Of a DNA stretch of 64,000 bases, positions 18,050-26,528 are shown one piece after another. Below the pieces are notes generated by a model. That model was given only the letters and a program-made list of their open reading frames with translations, did not search any database and was not told the origin of the DNA. Every line of letters begins with the position of its first letter. Position 1 is the first letter of the stretch. The stretch covers positions 20,549-84,548 of the forward strand of contig CAIQNN010000007.1 in the NCBI GenBank assembly GCA_903873185.1. Direction: 5' to 3'. The translations under genes and the position numbers were made by a program. Source of the stretch: an uncultured Actinomycetes bacterium. Its GTDB lineage: Bacteria > Actinomycetota > Actinomycetes > Nanopelagicales > Nanopelagicaceae.

Positions 18050-18868
18050 ATGAGTGATTTATATACAGATCCACTAGGAACGGCCACGTTGGCAGCTAAG
18101 AAAATTTCGGAACTGACTGGCAAAAATTCCCACCATGTTGCCCTAGTAATGGGGTCGGGCTGGATATCTGCCGCCGATTCCTTAGGAACTCCTACCCACG
18201 AGTTTGCAGCCACTGACGTTCCAGGATTTTTGCCGCCAACCGTTGTTGGTCACGGTGGCGTAATTCGCTCTTATGACTTGGTTGGTCCGAGCGGCCCGAT
18301 CCACGCTTTGGTCTTCTTAGGTCGAACTCACCTTTATGAAGGTAAGGGAATCGAGCCGGTCGTCCACGGCGTTCGAACTGCAGTGAAAGCTGGATGCAAA
18401 GTTGTCGTCCTTACCAATGCCTGCGGCGGAATCAATCGCGGCTACACCGTAGGTCAACCAGTTCTAATTCGAGATCACATATCCCTGACCGGCGTAAGCC
18501 CATTGATTGGGGCAGATTTCGTTGATGTCACTGACCTTTATAGCAAGCGGATTCGAGCTATCGTAAAGAAGGAAGATCCATCGCTCTCTGAAGGCGTTTA
18601 TGTTCATTGGCGCGGTCCGGCATATGAAACTCCCGCCGAAATTTCCATGATGCGAACCATGGGAGCGGATCTAGTTGGCATGTCAACGGTTCCAGAAGCA
18701 ATTGCGGCCCACGCGCTTGGCGCTGAAGTTCTCGGCATCTCATTAGTTACCAATGCCGCCGCTGGTGTTACAGGGGAAAAGTTAAGCCATGAAGAAGTTA
18801 TTGCCGCTGGAAAGGCGGCAGCTGGCCGAATGGGTGAACTACTCGGGAAGGTGCTGCCACAACTGTGA
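18050..18868 (+). CDS. Purine-nucleoside phosphorylase (trimeric type)
   Basis: Phosphorolytic cleavage of (deoxy)inosine and (deoxy)guanosine to base and (deoxy)ribose-1-phosphate. The 272 residues have the N-terminal VALVMGSGWISAA phosphate loop, the FLGRTHLYEG and LTNACGGINR segments, and GMSTVPEAIAAHALG, typical of trimeric PNPs. It leads a five-gene operon with a phosphosugar mutase, deoC and two aldehyde dehydrogenases. Mycobacteria have the same PNP-pmmB adjacency. Its stop overlaps the next start as GTGA. Confidence 0.94.
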   Translation: MSDLYTDPLGTATLAAKKISELTGKNSHHVALVMGSGWISAADSLGTPTHEFAATDVPGFLPPTVVGHGGVIRSYDLVGPSGPIHALVFLGRTHLYEGKGIEPVVHGVRTAVKAGCKVVVLTNACGGINRGYTVGQPVLIRDHISLTGVSPLIGADFVDVTDLYSKRIRAIVKKEDPSLSEGVYVHWRGPAYETPAEISMMRTMGADLVGMSTVPEAIAAHALGAEVLGISLVTNAAAGVTGEKLSHEEVIAAGKAAAGRMGELLGKVLPQL

Positions 18869-20505
18869 TTGATAACCAACTCCGTGCAGAAGTCGAAGAA
18901 TGGATCGCCCTAGACCCAGATCCAATTACCGCTGAGCAACTTCGCAATTGGCTTGCCGAAGGAAATGAAGTTCAACTACGGCAATCATTTTCTGGCTTTC
19001 TTCAATTTGGCACCGCGGGTTTGCGTGGTCCCATGGGTCCTGGACCATCTTGCATGAATCGTGCCGTCGTTAGTAGAGCGGCTGCAGGCCTAGCCGTATA
19101 TATGAAGCGACACCATTTAACTTCGGTAGTTATCGGTCGTGATGCCAGGTATGGCTCCGAAGATTTCACTTTTGAAAGCGCGGAAATTTTTTCAGGAGCT
19201 GGCCTAGAAGTCTTTATCCTGCCACGGCCATTGCCAACACCGGTTCTCGCCTTTGCAGTTAACGAGCTCCAAGTAGGTGCTGGAGTTATGGTTACAGCAA
19301 GCCATAACCCACCACAAGATAATGGTTACAAGGTTTACTTAGGTGGCACCGTAGCCGGACAACGATATTACGGTTCACAAATCGTGCCGCCAGCTGATAT
19401 TGAGATTGCCGCCGAAATTGCGAAGATTCATAGCGCCAGTCCCAGAGGAACTGAGTGGACAATTCTTAATGACGACATTTTTAATGCATACATTTCAAGA
19501 ACAATTAAATTAGCGTCCAAGAGCTATCAAAATAAGATCGTTTATTCTGCAATGCACGGCGTTGGCACCGAAACGGTGGAAGCAGTATTCGCTGCCGCTG
19601 GCTACGCGGCGCCAATTTTGGTCGCGGCCCAAGCGCAACCAGATCCCGACTTTCCAACTGTTCAATTTCCAAATCCAGAAGAGCCCGGTGCAATTGATCT
19701 TTCACTGCAAACCGCAAAGGAGAGCAATGCTGACCTGGTGATTGCAAATGATCCCGATGCCGATCGCTGTGCCGCTGCGGCGTTAGATCCAAAAGTCGGA
19801 TGGCGAATGTTGCGCGGTGATGAAGTTGGCGCACTGTTGGGGTATTTCATCGCCTCCGAAATGCCAGAATTGATTGTCGGAAAATCATTTGCAAACTCCA
19901 TCGTCTCTTCTTCGATCCTGAGCAAGATTGCGAACCACCACCGAATTGAATTTCATGAAACTTTAACTGGCTTTAAATGGTTAGCAAAGATTGAAAATCT
20001 GGGCTTTGGTTATGAAGAGGCACTGGGTTATGCCGTAGATGCGCTTACCGTCAATGATAAGGATGGCGTCTCCGCCGCCTTGATGTTGGCTCAGGTTTTG
20101 GGCGTACTAAAGGAACGCAATACTGGCGTTATTGAATATCTGGATCTGATCTGGAATACCTACGGTTTCCATCGCACCGAGCAAATTTCCATTCGAGTCG
20201 CCTCATTAGACCAAGTAGATAAGGTTCTAGCGAAGATCAGAAGCGATCGCCCTGAAGCTATCGCTGGCTATAAAGTAATTAAATTCGAGGATCTTCTGGC
20301 TCCAGAAAATAGTTTGCCGCCCACTAACGGACTTCGAATCTGGCTCGAGCAGGGAGTAAGAATTATCGTTCGCCCCAGCGGCACCGAGGCGAAGTTGAAG
20401 TGTTACATTGAAGTCGTTCGCCCGGATGGAACTGACCAAGATAAAGAGAGTGCTGAAACTATTGTGACTGCCTTAAAGACTGAACTACTTGCGATCCTCA
20501 CATGA
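18865..20505 (+). CDS. Phospho-sugar mutase (PGM2/PmmB-like), probable phosphopentomutase
   Basis: Alpha-D-phosphohexomutase superfamily protein of 546 residues. It has the early FGTAGLRGPMGPG segment, the phosphoserine Ser146 in TASHNPP, metal site DPDADR and a C-terminal RPSGTEAK phosphate loop. The length fits the PGM2 subgroup, whose human member isomerises (deoxy)ribose-1-phosphate. Its place between PNP and deoC, and the lack of a DeoB-type enzyme nearby, suggest the same job: producing (deoxy)ribose-5-phosphate. Database names would often be phosphomannomutase. The GTG start overlaps the PNP stop. Confidence 0.87.
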   Translation: MIDNQLRAEVEEWIALDPDPITAEQLRNWLAEGNEVQLRQSFSGFLQFGTAGLRGPMGPGPSCMNRAVVSRAAAGLAVYMKRHHLTSVVIGRDARYGSEDFTFESAEIFSGAGLEVFILPRPLPTPVLAFAVNELQVGAGVMVTASHNPPQDNGYKVYLGGTVAGQRYYGSQIVPPADIEIAAEIAKIHSASPRGTEWTILNDDIFNAYISRTIKLASKSYQNKIVYSAMHGVGTETVEAVFAAAGYAAPILVAAQAQPDPDFPTVQFPNPEEPGAIDLSLQTAKESNADLVIANDPDADRCAAAALDPKVGWRMLRGDEVGALLGYFIASEMPELIVGKSFANSIVSSSILSKIANHHRIEFHETLTGFKWLAKIENLGFGYEEALGYAVDALTVNDKDGVSAALMLAQVLGVLKERNTGVIEYLDLIWNTYGFHRTEQISIRVASLDQVDKVLAKIRSDRPEAIAGYKVIKFEDLLAPENSLPPTNGLRIWLEQGVRIIVRPSGTEAKLKCYIEVVRPDGTDQDKESAETIVTALKTELLAILT

Positions 20506-21437
20506 TCATTGATGGTAGCGAATCATCTCTGCGTCACTTCTTAGGAAATTTACCTGCGGTTGATCAAGTGGGTGCAGATTCCAGAGCCGCCATGTTGGCG
20601 ACTCGAAGTATCAAGACCGCCAGTAAGAAATGGGCGATTGATTTAGCGATTTCAATGGTTGACCTAACCACGCTCGAAGGCGCTGACACTCCCGGAAAAG
20701 TAAAAGCACTTTGCACAAAAGCCGTGCGCCCCGATCCAATGGATTCATCCGTCCCAAGCGTTGGTGCAGTCTGCGTTTATAACGATATGGTGAAAATTGC
20801 TCGAACCCAACTTGATGCTATTGGTGGTGGCGCGATCCATGTCGCCGCAGTAACAACCGCTTTCCCATCTGGCCGAGCGTCAATAGAAGTGAAACGCCAA
20901 GATACCCAAGATGCCATAAATAATGGCGCGACCGAAATTGATATGGTGATTGACCGCGGTGCATTCCTATCGGGAAACCTTGGCAAAGTTTTTGACGAGA
21001 TAGTGCTCATTAAATCCCTCTGTGGCGATCGCGCTCACTTGAAAGTCATTCTCGAAACCGGCGAGCTTGTTACCTATGACAACGTCCGAAAAGCCTCATA
21101 TTTAGCGATGTTAGCTGGCGCGGATTTCATTAAAACTAGCACCGGCAAGATTGCGCCAGCCGCAACTGCCCCGGTAGTTCTGGTAATGCTCGAAGCGGTA
21201 CGAGACTTCTACCAACTATCTGGCCGCCGAATTGGCGTAAAACCAGCTGGCGGTATTAGAAATACAAAAGATGCAATCAAGCAGCTTGTACTAGTTAATG
21301 AAACCGCTGGGCCGGAATGGTTGAAACCATCACTTTTTAGAATCGGTGCTAGTGCACTGCTGAATGATCTATTGATGCAAAGAATGAAGATGCGTGAAGG
21401 TTTTTACTCCAGCCCAAATTATGTGACCCTAGATTAA
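20502..21437 (+). CDS. deoC: Deoxyribose-phosphate aldolase
   Basis: Cleaves 2-deoxyribose-5-phosphate to glyceraldehyde-3-phosphate and acetaldehyde. The 311 residues make it longer than E. coli DeoC, with an N-terminal extension seen in other actinobacterial forms. The Schiff-base Lys211 is in GADFIKTSTGK, and the second active-site Lys is in GVKPAGGIR. It is coupled by ATGA to the mutase and by TAATG to the aldehyde dehydrogenase, so its product acetaldehyde is presumably oxidised by the next gene products. Confidence 0.95.
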   Translation: MIIDGSESSLRHFLGNLPAVDQVGADSRAAMLATRSIKTASKKWAIDLAISMVDLTTLEGADTPGKVKALCTKAVRPDPMDSSVPSVGAVCVYNDMVKIARTQLDAIGGGAIHVAAVTTAFPSGRASIEVKRQDTQDAINNGATEIDMVIDRGAFLSGNLGKVFDEIVLIKSLCGDRAHLKVILETGELVTYDNVRKASYLAMLAGADFIKTSTGKIAPAATAPVVLVMLEAVRDFYQLSGRRIGVKPAGGIRNTKDAIKQLVLVNETAGPEWLKPSLFRIGASALLNDLLMQRMKMREGFYSSPNYVTLD

Positions 21438-22891
21438 TGGAATCGAATATGAGCAACTTTGAATATGCCTTGGCACCAGAATCAACTGCGATTCTCAATA
21501 TCGCACCACAGTACGGCCTGTTTATAGGCGGTAAATTTGTTGATTCCAAGAGCCAACAGTTCTTTTCAACAATCAACCCAGCAACCGAAAAAGTAATCTC
21601 ACAAATAAGTTTGGCTACCGAGGCCGATGTCGATTTTGCAGTCGCATCAGCACGTACGGCATATAACAAAGTTTGGTCAAAACTTTCCGCCGCCGAACGA
21701 GGTAAGTACCTCTTTCGAATAGCTCGAATTCTCCAAGAGCGCGCTCGGGAATTCGCCGTTCTGGAGACTCTTGATAATGGCAAACCAATTCGAGAATCGC
21801 GCGATGTGGATGTCCCGCTTTCCGCCGCTCATTTTTTCTACCATGCCGGTTGGGCGGACAAACTTTCACATGCCGGATTTGGCTCCGATCCAAAACCTCA
21901 TGGAGTCGTTGCTCAAATCATTCCGTGGAATTTCCCACTATTGATGTTGGCTTGGAAAGTTGCGCCAGCCCTTGCAACCGGTAATACCGTCGTTCTGAAA
22001 CCAGCCGAGACGACACCTATGACAGCGCTCTTATTCGCGGAAGTTTGCCAACAGGCCGGTCTTCCTGACGGCGTAGTAAATATTGTTACCGGTGATGGAT
22101 CAACTGGAGCCCTCTTGGTTAATCACCCCGATGTCGACAAGATCGCCTTCACAGGCTCTACTTCAGTTGGAAAAGCCATTGCTCGTGCCGTTTCTGGCAC
22201 TAAGAAGAGCCTCACACTAGAACTCGGCGGTAAAGCTGCAAATATCGTCTTCGACGATGCCCCGATCGATGAGACCGTTGAAGGCATCGTTAATGGAATC
22301 TTCTTCAATCAAGGCCATGTTTGTTGTGCCGGATCCAGGCTTTTGGTTCAGGAAAACGTCAGCGACCAAATTTTAGAGAAGTTAAAACACCGAATGTCTC
22401 AGATTCGAGTCGGCGATCCGATGGATAAGAACACTGATCTTGGCGCCATAAATAGCTCGGAACAATTGGCTCGAATTAATGAACTAGCAAATTCCGGCGA
22501 TGCTGAAGGAGCAGAGCGATGGAGCCCAGCATGCGAACTACCAACAACTGGCTTTTGGTATCCCCCAACAATTTTTACCGGAGTAACTCAAGCCCATCGC
22601 ATTGCGCGCGAAGAAATCTTCGGACCAGTGCTTTCAGTTCTAACCTTTAGAACACCGCAAGAAGCTATCGAGAAGGCTAATAACACCCCATACGGACTCT
22701 CTGCCGGTGTTTGGAGCGACAAGGGTTCGCGAATTCTTTGGGCTAGCCAACGACTGCGCGCCGGTGTGATCTGGGCTAACACCTTCAATAAGTTTGATCC
22801 GGCCAGCCCGTTCGGTGGCTATAAGGAATCTGGCTGGGGCCGCGAAGGTGGTCGTCACGGACTGGCTGCATATGTAAAGGGTGGAAAATAA
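21437..22891 (+). CDS. NAD(P)-dependent aldehyde dehydrogenase
   Basis: Complete aldehyde dehydrogenase of 484 residues. The cofactor segment is IIPWNFPLLM, with FTGSTSVGKAIA; catalytic Glu262 lies in LELGGK and Cys296 in NQGHVCCAG. It follows deoC with a TAATG overlap, so acetaldehyde from deoxyribose breakdown is the likely substrate, giving acetate. A second in-frame ATG at 21449 has a GGA seven bases upstream and may be the true start. Confidence 0.92.
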   Translation: MESNMSNFEYALAPESTAILNIAPQYGLFIGGKFVDSKSQQFFSTINPATEKVISQISLATEADVDFAVASARTAYNKVWSKLSAAERGKYLFRIARILQERAREFAVLETLDNGKPIRESRDVDVPLSAAHFFYHAGWADKLSHAGFGSDPKPHGVVAQIIPWNFPLLMLAWKVAPALATGNTVVLKPAETTPMTALLFAEVCQQAGLPDGVVNIVTGDGSTGALLVNHPDVDKIAFTGSTSVGKAIARAVSGTKKSLTLELGGKAANIVFDDAPIDETVEGIVNGIFFNQGHVCCAGSRLLVQENVSDQILEKLKHRMSQIRVGDPMDKNTDLGAINSSEQLARINELANSGDAEGAERWSPACELPTTGFWYPPTIFTGVTQAHRIAREEIFGPVLSVLTFRTPQEAIEKANNTPYGLSAGVWSDKGSRILWASQRLRAGVIWANTFNKFDPASPFGGYKESGWGREGGRHGLAAYVKGGK

Positions 22892-22892
22892 A

Positions 22893-23732
22893 ATGCGCAT
22901 CGATGTCAAGAAGACCTACAAACTTTATATTGGTGGTGCCTTCCCTCGTAGTGAATCCGGCCGAGTGTATGAAATTAACGATGCCGAAGGGAACTTTTTA
23001 GCTAATCCATCGTTGGCCTCTCGCAAAGATTTACGCGATAGCGTTGTTAGCGCTCGAAACGCATTTGGTGGCTGGAGCGGCGCTACGGAATACAACCGCG
23101 GACAAGTTCTCTATCGCGTTGCTGAATTGATGGAGGGACGTACCTTTCAATTTGCCGAAGAAATAGCGGCGCTTGAAGGAGTCAATTTCAAAAACGCAAA
23201 ATCACAAGTTGAAGCCGCGATTGATTGTTGGGTCTGGTATGCGGGCTGGTGCGACAAGATTGCCTCCGTTAGTGGCTCCACGAACTCGGTCTCTGGACCT
23301 TTTTACAATTTCACGGTTCCAGAAAGTTTGGGAGTGGTTGGCATATTTGCCGGCCAACAAAGCGCCTTGCTTGGTTTAGTTGCTGGCTTGGCGCCAGTTC
23401 TTACCGGCGGAAATACCGCAGTGGTAATTGCCTCCGAGAAATATCCACTTCCAGCAATCACGCTGAGCGAAGTCCTTGCGACCAGCGATGTGCCAGCTGG
23501 GGTGGTAAATATTCTTACGGGTAGCAGTGCGGAACTTGCACCTTGGTTGGGTAGCCACATGGATATCGATGGCATCGATCTATCTGGTCTTTCTAAAAAG
23601 GAAGAGGCTGAAGTTCGATTGGCAGGAGTCGAAAATCTAAAGCGAATCTTCCGCTTCAACGATTCCAATTCCCTTGCCAGGGTTCAAGCCTTTATGGAGA
23701 ACAAAACGGTCTGGCATCCGATCGGAGTTTAA
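22893..23732 (+). CDS. Aldehyde dehydrogenase-like protein lacking the catalytic half
   Basis: A 279-residue protein that aligns by eye with the N-terminal two-thirds of the ALDH fold: YIGGAFPRSESGR, VPESLGVVGIFA and APVLTGGNTAVV. It ends soon after the segment where a normal ALDH has FTGS. The catalytic Glu and Cys and the oligomerisation arm are absent. The reading frame is clean with a good site (AAGGGTGG) before the ATG at 22893, so it is not an obvious pseudogene. It may be a non-catalytic partner of the upstream ALDH. It converges on add two bases later. Confidence 0.85.
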   Translation: MRIDVKKTYKLYIGGAFPRSESGRVYEINDAEGNFLANPSLASRKDLRDSVVSARNAFGGWSGATEYNRGQVLYRVAELMEGRTFQFAEEIAALEGVNFKNAKSQVEAAIDCWVWYAGWCDKIASVSGSTNSVSGPFYNFTVPESLGVVGIFAGQQSALLGLVAGLAPVLTGGNTAVVIASEKYPLPAITLSEVLATSDVPAGVVNILTGSSAELAPWLGSHMDIDGIDLSGLSKKEEAEVRLAGVENLKRIFRFNDSNSLARVQAFMENKTVWHPIGV

Positions 23733-23734
23733 AG

Positions 23735-24829
23735 TTATTCTGCCGCTAAGGCTAAGTAGCGAGGCTTCACAACCTGCTCGATAATTGCGAGGCGCTCTTC
23801 GAATGGAATAAATGCACTCTTTAGCGCATTTATCGTGACGCGCTGCAAGTCCAGAAGGGTCCAATCAAAAGCCTTGACGACCTCGGCCATCTCGTGGGTC
23901 ATAGAAGTTCGGCTCATTAATCGATTATCAGTATTAATCGTTACCCGAAAGCGCAATTTTTCAAGGATCCCAATTGGGTGCGATTCAATAGATGCTGCGG
24001 CGCCAGTCTGGAGATTCGAAGTCGGGCAGAGCTCTAGGGGAATTCGACGATCACGGACATAAGAAGCCAATAATCCAAGAACTGGCTCTGGACCAGTTAA
24101 ATCAATATCTTCAATGATTCGAACGCCGTGGCCAAGTCGTTCGGCGCCGCACATTTGAATCGCTTGCCAAATCGATGGTAGCCCGAATGCTTCCCCGGCG
24201 TGAATTGTAAAGTGCGCGTTTGCTTGGCGCAGATAATCAAAAGCATCTTGTTGTTTGGTTGGCGGAAAACCATCCTCGGGACCAGCGATATCAAAGCCAA
24301 CTACGCCACGATCCCGAAACTCAACAACTTTTTCGGCTACCAATTGGGCATGATCATTCTGTCGAAGTGCACAAAGAAGTTGTTCAACTCGAATCGAATT
24401 TCCTTCTGCCGCTGCCGCTGCCATCCCTTGTTTGAAACCTTCGGAGGTTGCCTCAATAACTTGATTCAGGTTTAGCCCTTTGGCGGTAAATAGTTCAGGT
24501 GCGCCTCTGACTTCGGCGTAGACAACACCGTCACGAGCAAGATCCACGGCACATTCTTTGGCAACTCGAATAATTGCGGCTTCGGTCTGCATCACAGCGA
24601 TTGTGTGTTCAAAGGTCTCTAGGTAACGAACTAACGAACCCGAGTCACAAGACTCTTGGAACCAATCGGCGAGCGCCGCAGGATCTTTGGTTGGGAGCGC
24701 TTCGTAACCAATTTCGTTGGCTAGTTCAATTATTGTTTCTGGGCGTAGGCCGCCATCTAAATGGTCGTGGATAACTGCCTTGGGGGCGCGCTTAATTTGA
24801 TCTAGCGTCGGGATGGAATTTAGCGACAT
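23735..24829 (-). CDS. add: Adenosine deaminase
   Basis: Deaminates adenosine/deoxyadenosine to inosine/deoxyinosine, feeding PNP. The 364 residues have the zinc-ligand motif IHDHLDGG near the N-terminus, the HAGEA motif in the centre, and the GHGVR and CPTSN segments of the ADA family. The ATG at 24829 is six bases after AAGG; a TTG two codons upstream overlaps the deoA stop. It is the last gene of the minus-strand nucleoside operon. Confidence 0.93.
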   Translation of the reverse strand: MSLNSIPTLDQIKRAPKAVIHDHLDGGLRPETIIELANEIGYEALPTKDPAALADWFQESCDSGSLVRYLETFEHTIAVMQTEAAIIRVAKECAVDLARDGVVYAEVRGAPELFTAKGLNLNQVIEATSEGFKQGMAAAAAEGNSIRVEQLLCALRQNDHAQLVAEKVVEFRDRGVVGFDIAGPEDGFPPTKQQDAFDYLRQANAHFTIHAGEAFGLPSIWQAIQMCGAERLGHGVRIIEDIDLTGPEPVLGLLASYVRDRRIPLELCPTSNLQTGAAASIESHPIGILEKLRFRVTINTDNRLMSRTSMTHEMAEVVKAFDWTLLDLQRVTINALKSAFIPFEERLAIIEQVVKPRYLALAAE

Positions 24830-24831
24830 GT

Positions 24832-26133
24832 TCAACCTTCTATTCGATCAATGATCAGTGGCAGGCGTTCTATCTTTTCACCGGTCGAACTAATTCGCAG
24901 CGCACCACTAAGTGCCTCGGTGGCTCTGGCAAAGCGCTCTGGTACATCGGTATGCAAAGTAAAAATAGATTGGCCTTTTTTAACTTGTTCGCCAGGTTTC
25001 GCGTGAATTTCAATTCCGGCTCCGGCTTGGACTTGTTCGCCTTGACGAGAGCGGCCAGCGCCTAAGCGCCAAGCAGCGATGCCAACTTTCATTGCATCCA
25101 TTCCGATCAATTCACCATCGCTATCGGCAAGAAATTCGATCTTCTCTTTTGCCACAGGAAGCGCAGCGTCGGGATCGCCGCCTTGGGCTTTAATCATGCG
25201 GCGCCAAGAATCCATTGCCGCGCCATTCTTTAACGCCTCGGCTGGGTCAAGTTTGGAATTAATACCAGCAGCTGCCAACATTTCGCGCGCCAAAATAACG
25301 GTCAACTCCACAATATCGGCTGGGCCGCCGCCGGCTAAAACTTCGACCGATTCCCGAACTTCCAAGGCATTCCCGGCGGTCAAGCCAAGGGGCACATCCA
25401 TAGCGGTAACCAGCGCCAGGGTCTTCACGCCCGCCCTGGTTCCAAGTTCCACCATGGTGCGGGCCAACTCCTTTGCCCGCTCCGGCTGGCTCATAAAGGC
25501 TCCTACGCCCGTTTTAACATCTAAAACCAGGGCGCTGGTGCCTTCGGCGATCTTCTTGCTCATGATGGATGAGGCGATCAATGGGATTGCTTCAACCGTG
25601 GCCGTGACATCCCGGAGGGCATAAAGCTTCTTGTCGGCAGGGGCTAAGCCGGCGCCAGCAGCGCAAATAACGGCGCCACAATCTTGAAGGACTGCCAGCA
25701 TCTCGGCGTTGCTCAGCGAAGCTCGCCAGCCCGGAATTGATTCCAACTTATCTAAGGTGCCACCAGTGTGGCCCAAGCCGCGACCGGAAAGTTGCGGTAC
25801 TGCGGCGCCGCAGGCTGCAACTAATGGGGCTAAGGGCAAGGTGATCTTGTCGCCGACGCCACCGGTGGAGTGCTTATCAACTGTAGGTCGATCCAGCGCA
25901 GACCATTCCATCCGTTCGCCAGAATTGATCATTGCATCAGTCCAACGCGAAATCTCACGTGAGTTCATGCCATTCAGCAATATCGCCATAAGTAGCGCCG
26001 ACATCTGCTCATCAGCGACTACCCCGCGGGTGTAAGCGTCGACGACCCAATCGATTTGTTCATTTGAAAGTTCATGTCGATCGCGTTTAGCTGCAATAAC
26101 TTCTACCGCTGCAAAGTTTTCAGTTTTACTCAA
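24832..26133 (-). CDS. deoA: Thymidine (pyrimidine-nucleoside) phosphorylase
   Basis: Phosphorolysis of thymidine/deoxyuridine to base and deoxyribose-1-phosphate. The 433 residues include the signature DKHSTGGVGDK, the STLDKLE-equivalent GGTLDKLESIPG, and a C-terminal barrel-sandwich hybrid domain (AGAGIEIHAKPGEQVKKGQ). The start is taken as the TTG at 26133, overlapping the cdd stop as TTGA; a longer frame to 26169 lies inside cdd. Its product enters the mutase-DeoC route encoded on the opposite strand. Confidence 0.92.
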   Translation of the reverse strand: MSKTENFAAVEVIAAKRDRHELSNEQIDWVVDAYTRGVVADEQMSALLMAILLNGMNSREISRWTDAMINSGERMEWSALDRPTVDKHSTGGVGDKITLPLAPLVAACGAAVPQLSGRGLGHTGGTLDKLESIPGWRASLSNAEMLAVLQDCGAVICAAGAGLAPADKKLYALRDVTATVEAIPLIASSIMSKKIAEGTSALVLDVKTGVGAFMSQPERAKELARTMVELGTRAGVKTLALVTAMDVPLGLTAGNALEVRESVEVLAGGGPADIVELTVILAREMLAAAGINSKLDPAEALKNGAAMDSWRRMIKAQGGDPDAALPVAKEKIEFLADSDGELIGMDAMKVGIAAWRLGAGRSRQGEQVQAGAGIEIHAKPGEQVKKGQSIFTLHTDVPERFARATEALSGALRISSTGEKIERLPLIIDRIEG

Positions 26134-26528
26134 GGAGTTATTCCTAAATCTTCGGGACCAAATGCCCAAGGCAATAAATTGGACATCGGTAATGGGCCAT
26201 CTGGTGTCATAAAAAGAAGATCGTTTCCACCGTGCTCAAATAATAATTGTCGACAGCGCCCACAGGGCGAGAGAAAAGCGCCATTGCTGTCAACGCAAAC
26301 GGCCGCAACTAATCGACCACCACCACTAGCGATCAGGTTTGAAACTAACCCGCACTCCGCGCAAAGTCCCAAACCATAACTGGCGTTCTCGACATTTGTG
26401 CCAGTAACGATTCGACCATCGGTTACCAGCGCTGCGACCCCAACTGGAAATTTTGAGTAAGGCGAATAGGAGCGAGCCATAATCGTTTTAGCTTCTTGGT
26501 GCAGCAACTCCCAATCAATTGAAATCAT
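26130..26528 (-). CDS. cdd: Cytidine deaminase
   Basis: Homotetrameric-type zinc cytidine/deoxycytidine deaminase of 132 residues. Zinc and catalytic motifs are CAECGLV and PCGRCRQLL, with NVENASYGLG forming the substrate loop. It overlaps the upstream permease stop by four bases and is itself coupled to deoA. It converts imported cytidine to uridine. Confidence 0.95.
   Translation of the reverse strand: MISIDWELLHQEAKTIMARSYSPYSKFPVGVAALVTDGRIVTGTNVENASYGLGLCAECGLVSNLIASGGGRLVAAVCVDSNGAFLSPCGRCRQLLFEHGGNDLLFMTPDGPLPMSNLLPWAFGPEDLGITP

Noticed and set aside
23733..23734. Terminator between the convergent nucleoside operons
   Set aside because: The stop codons are two bases apart and no hairpin with a T run is visible on either side, so I did not annotate one.
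25079..25624. 181-codon plus-strand open frame inside deoA
   Set aside because: Antisense shadow of a well-supported gene with clear thymidine phosphorylase motifs; no ribosome-binding site, and low-complexity Ala/Ser/Pro composition typical of antisense frames.
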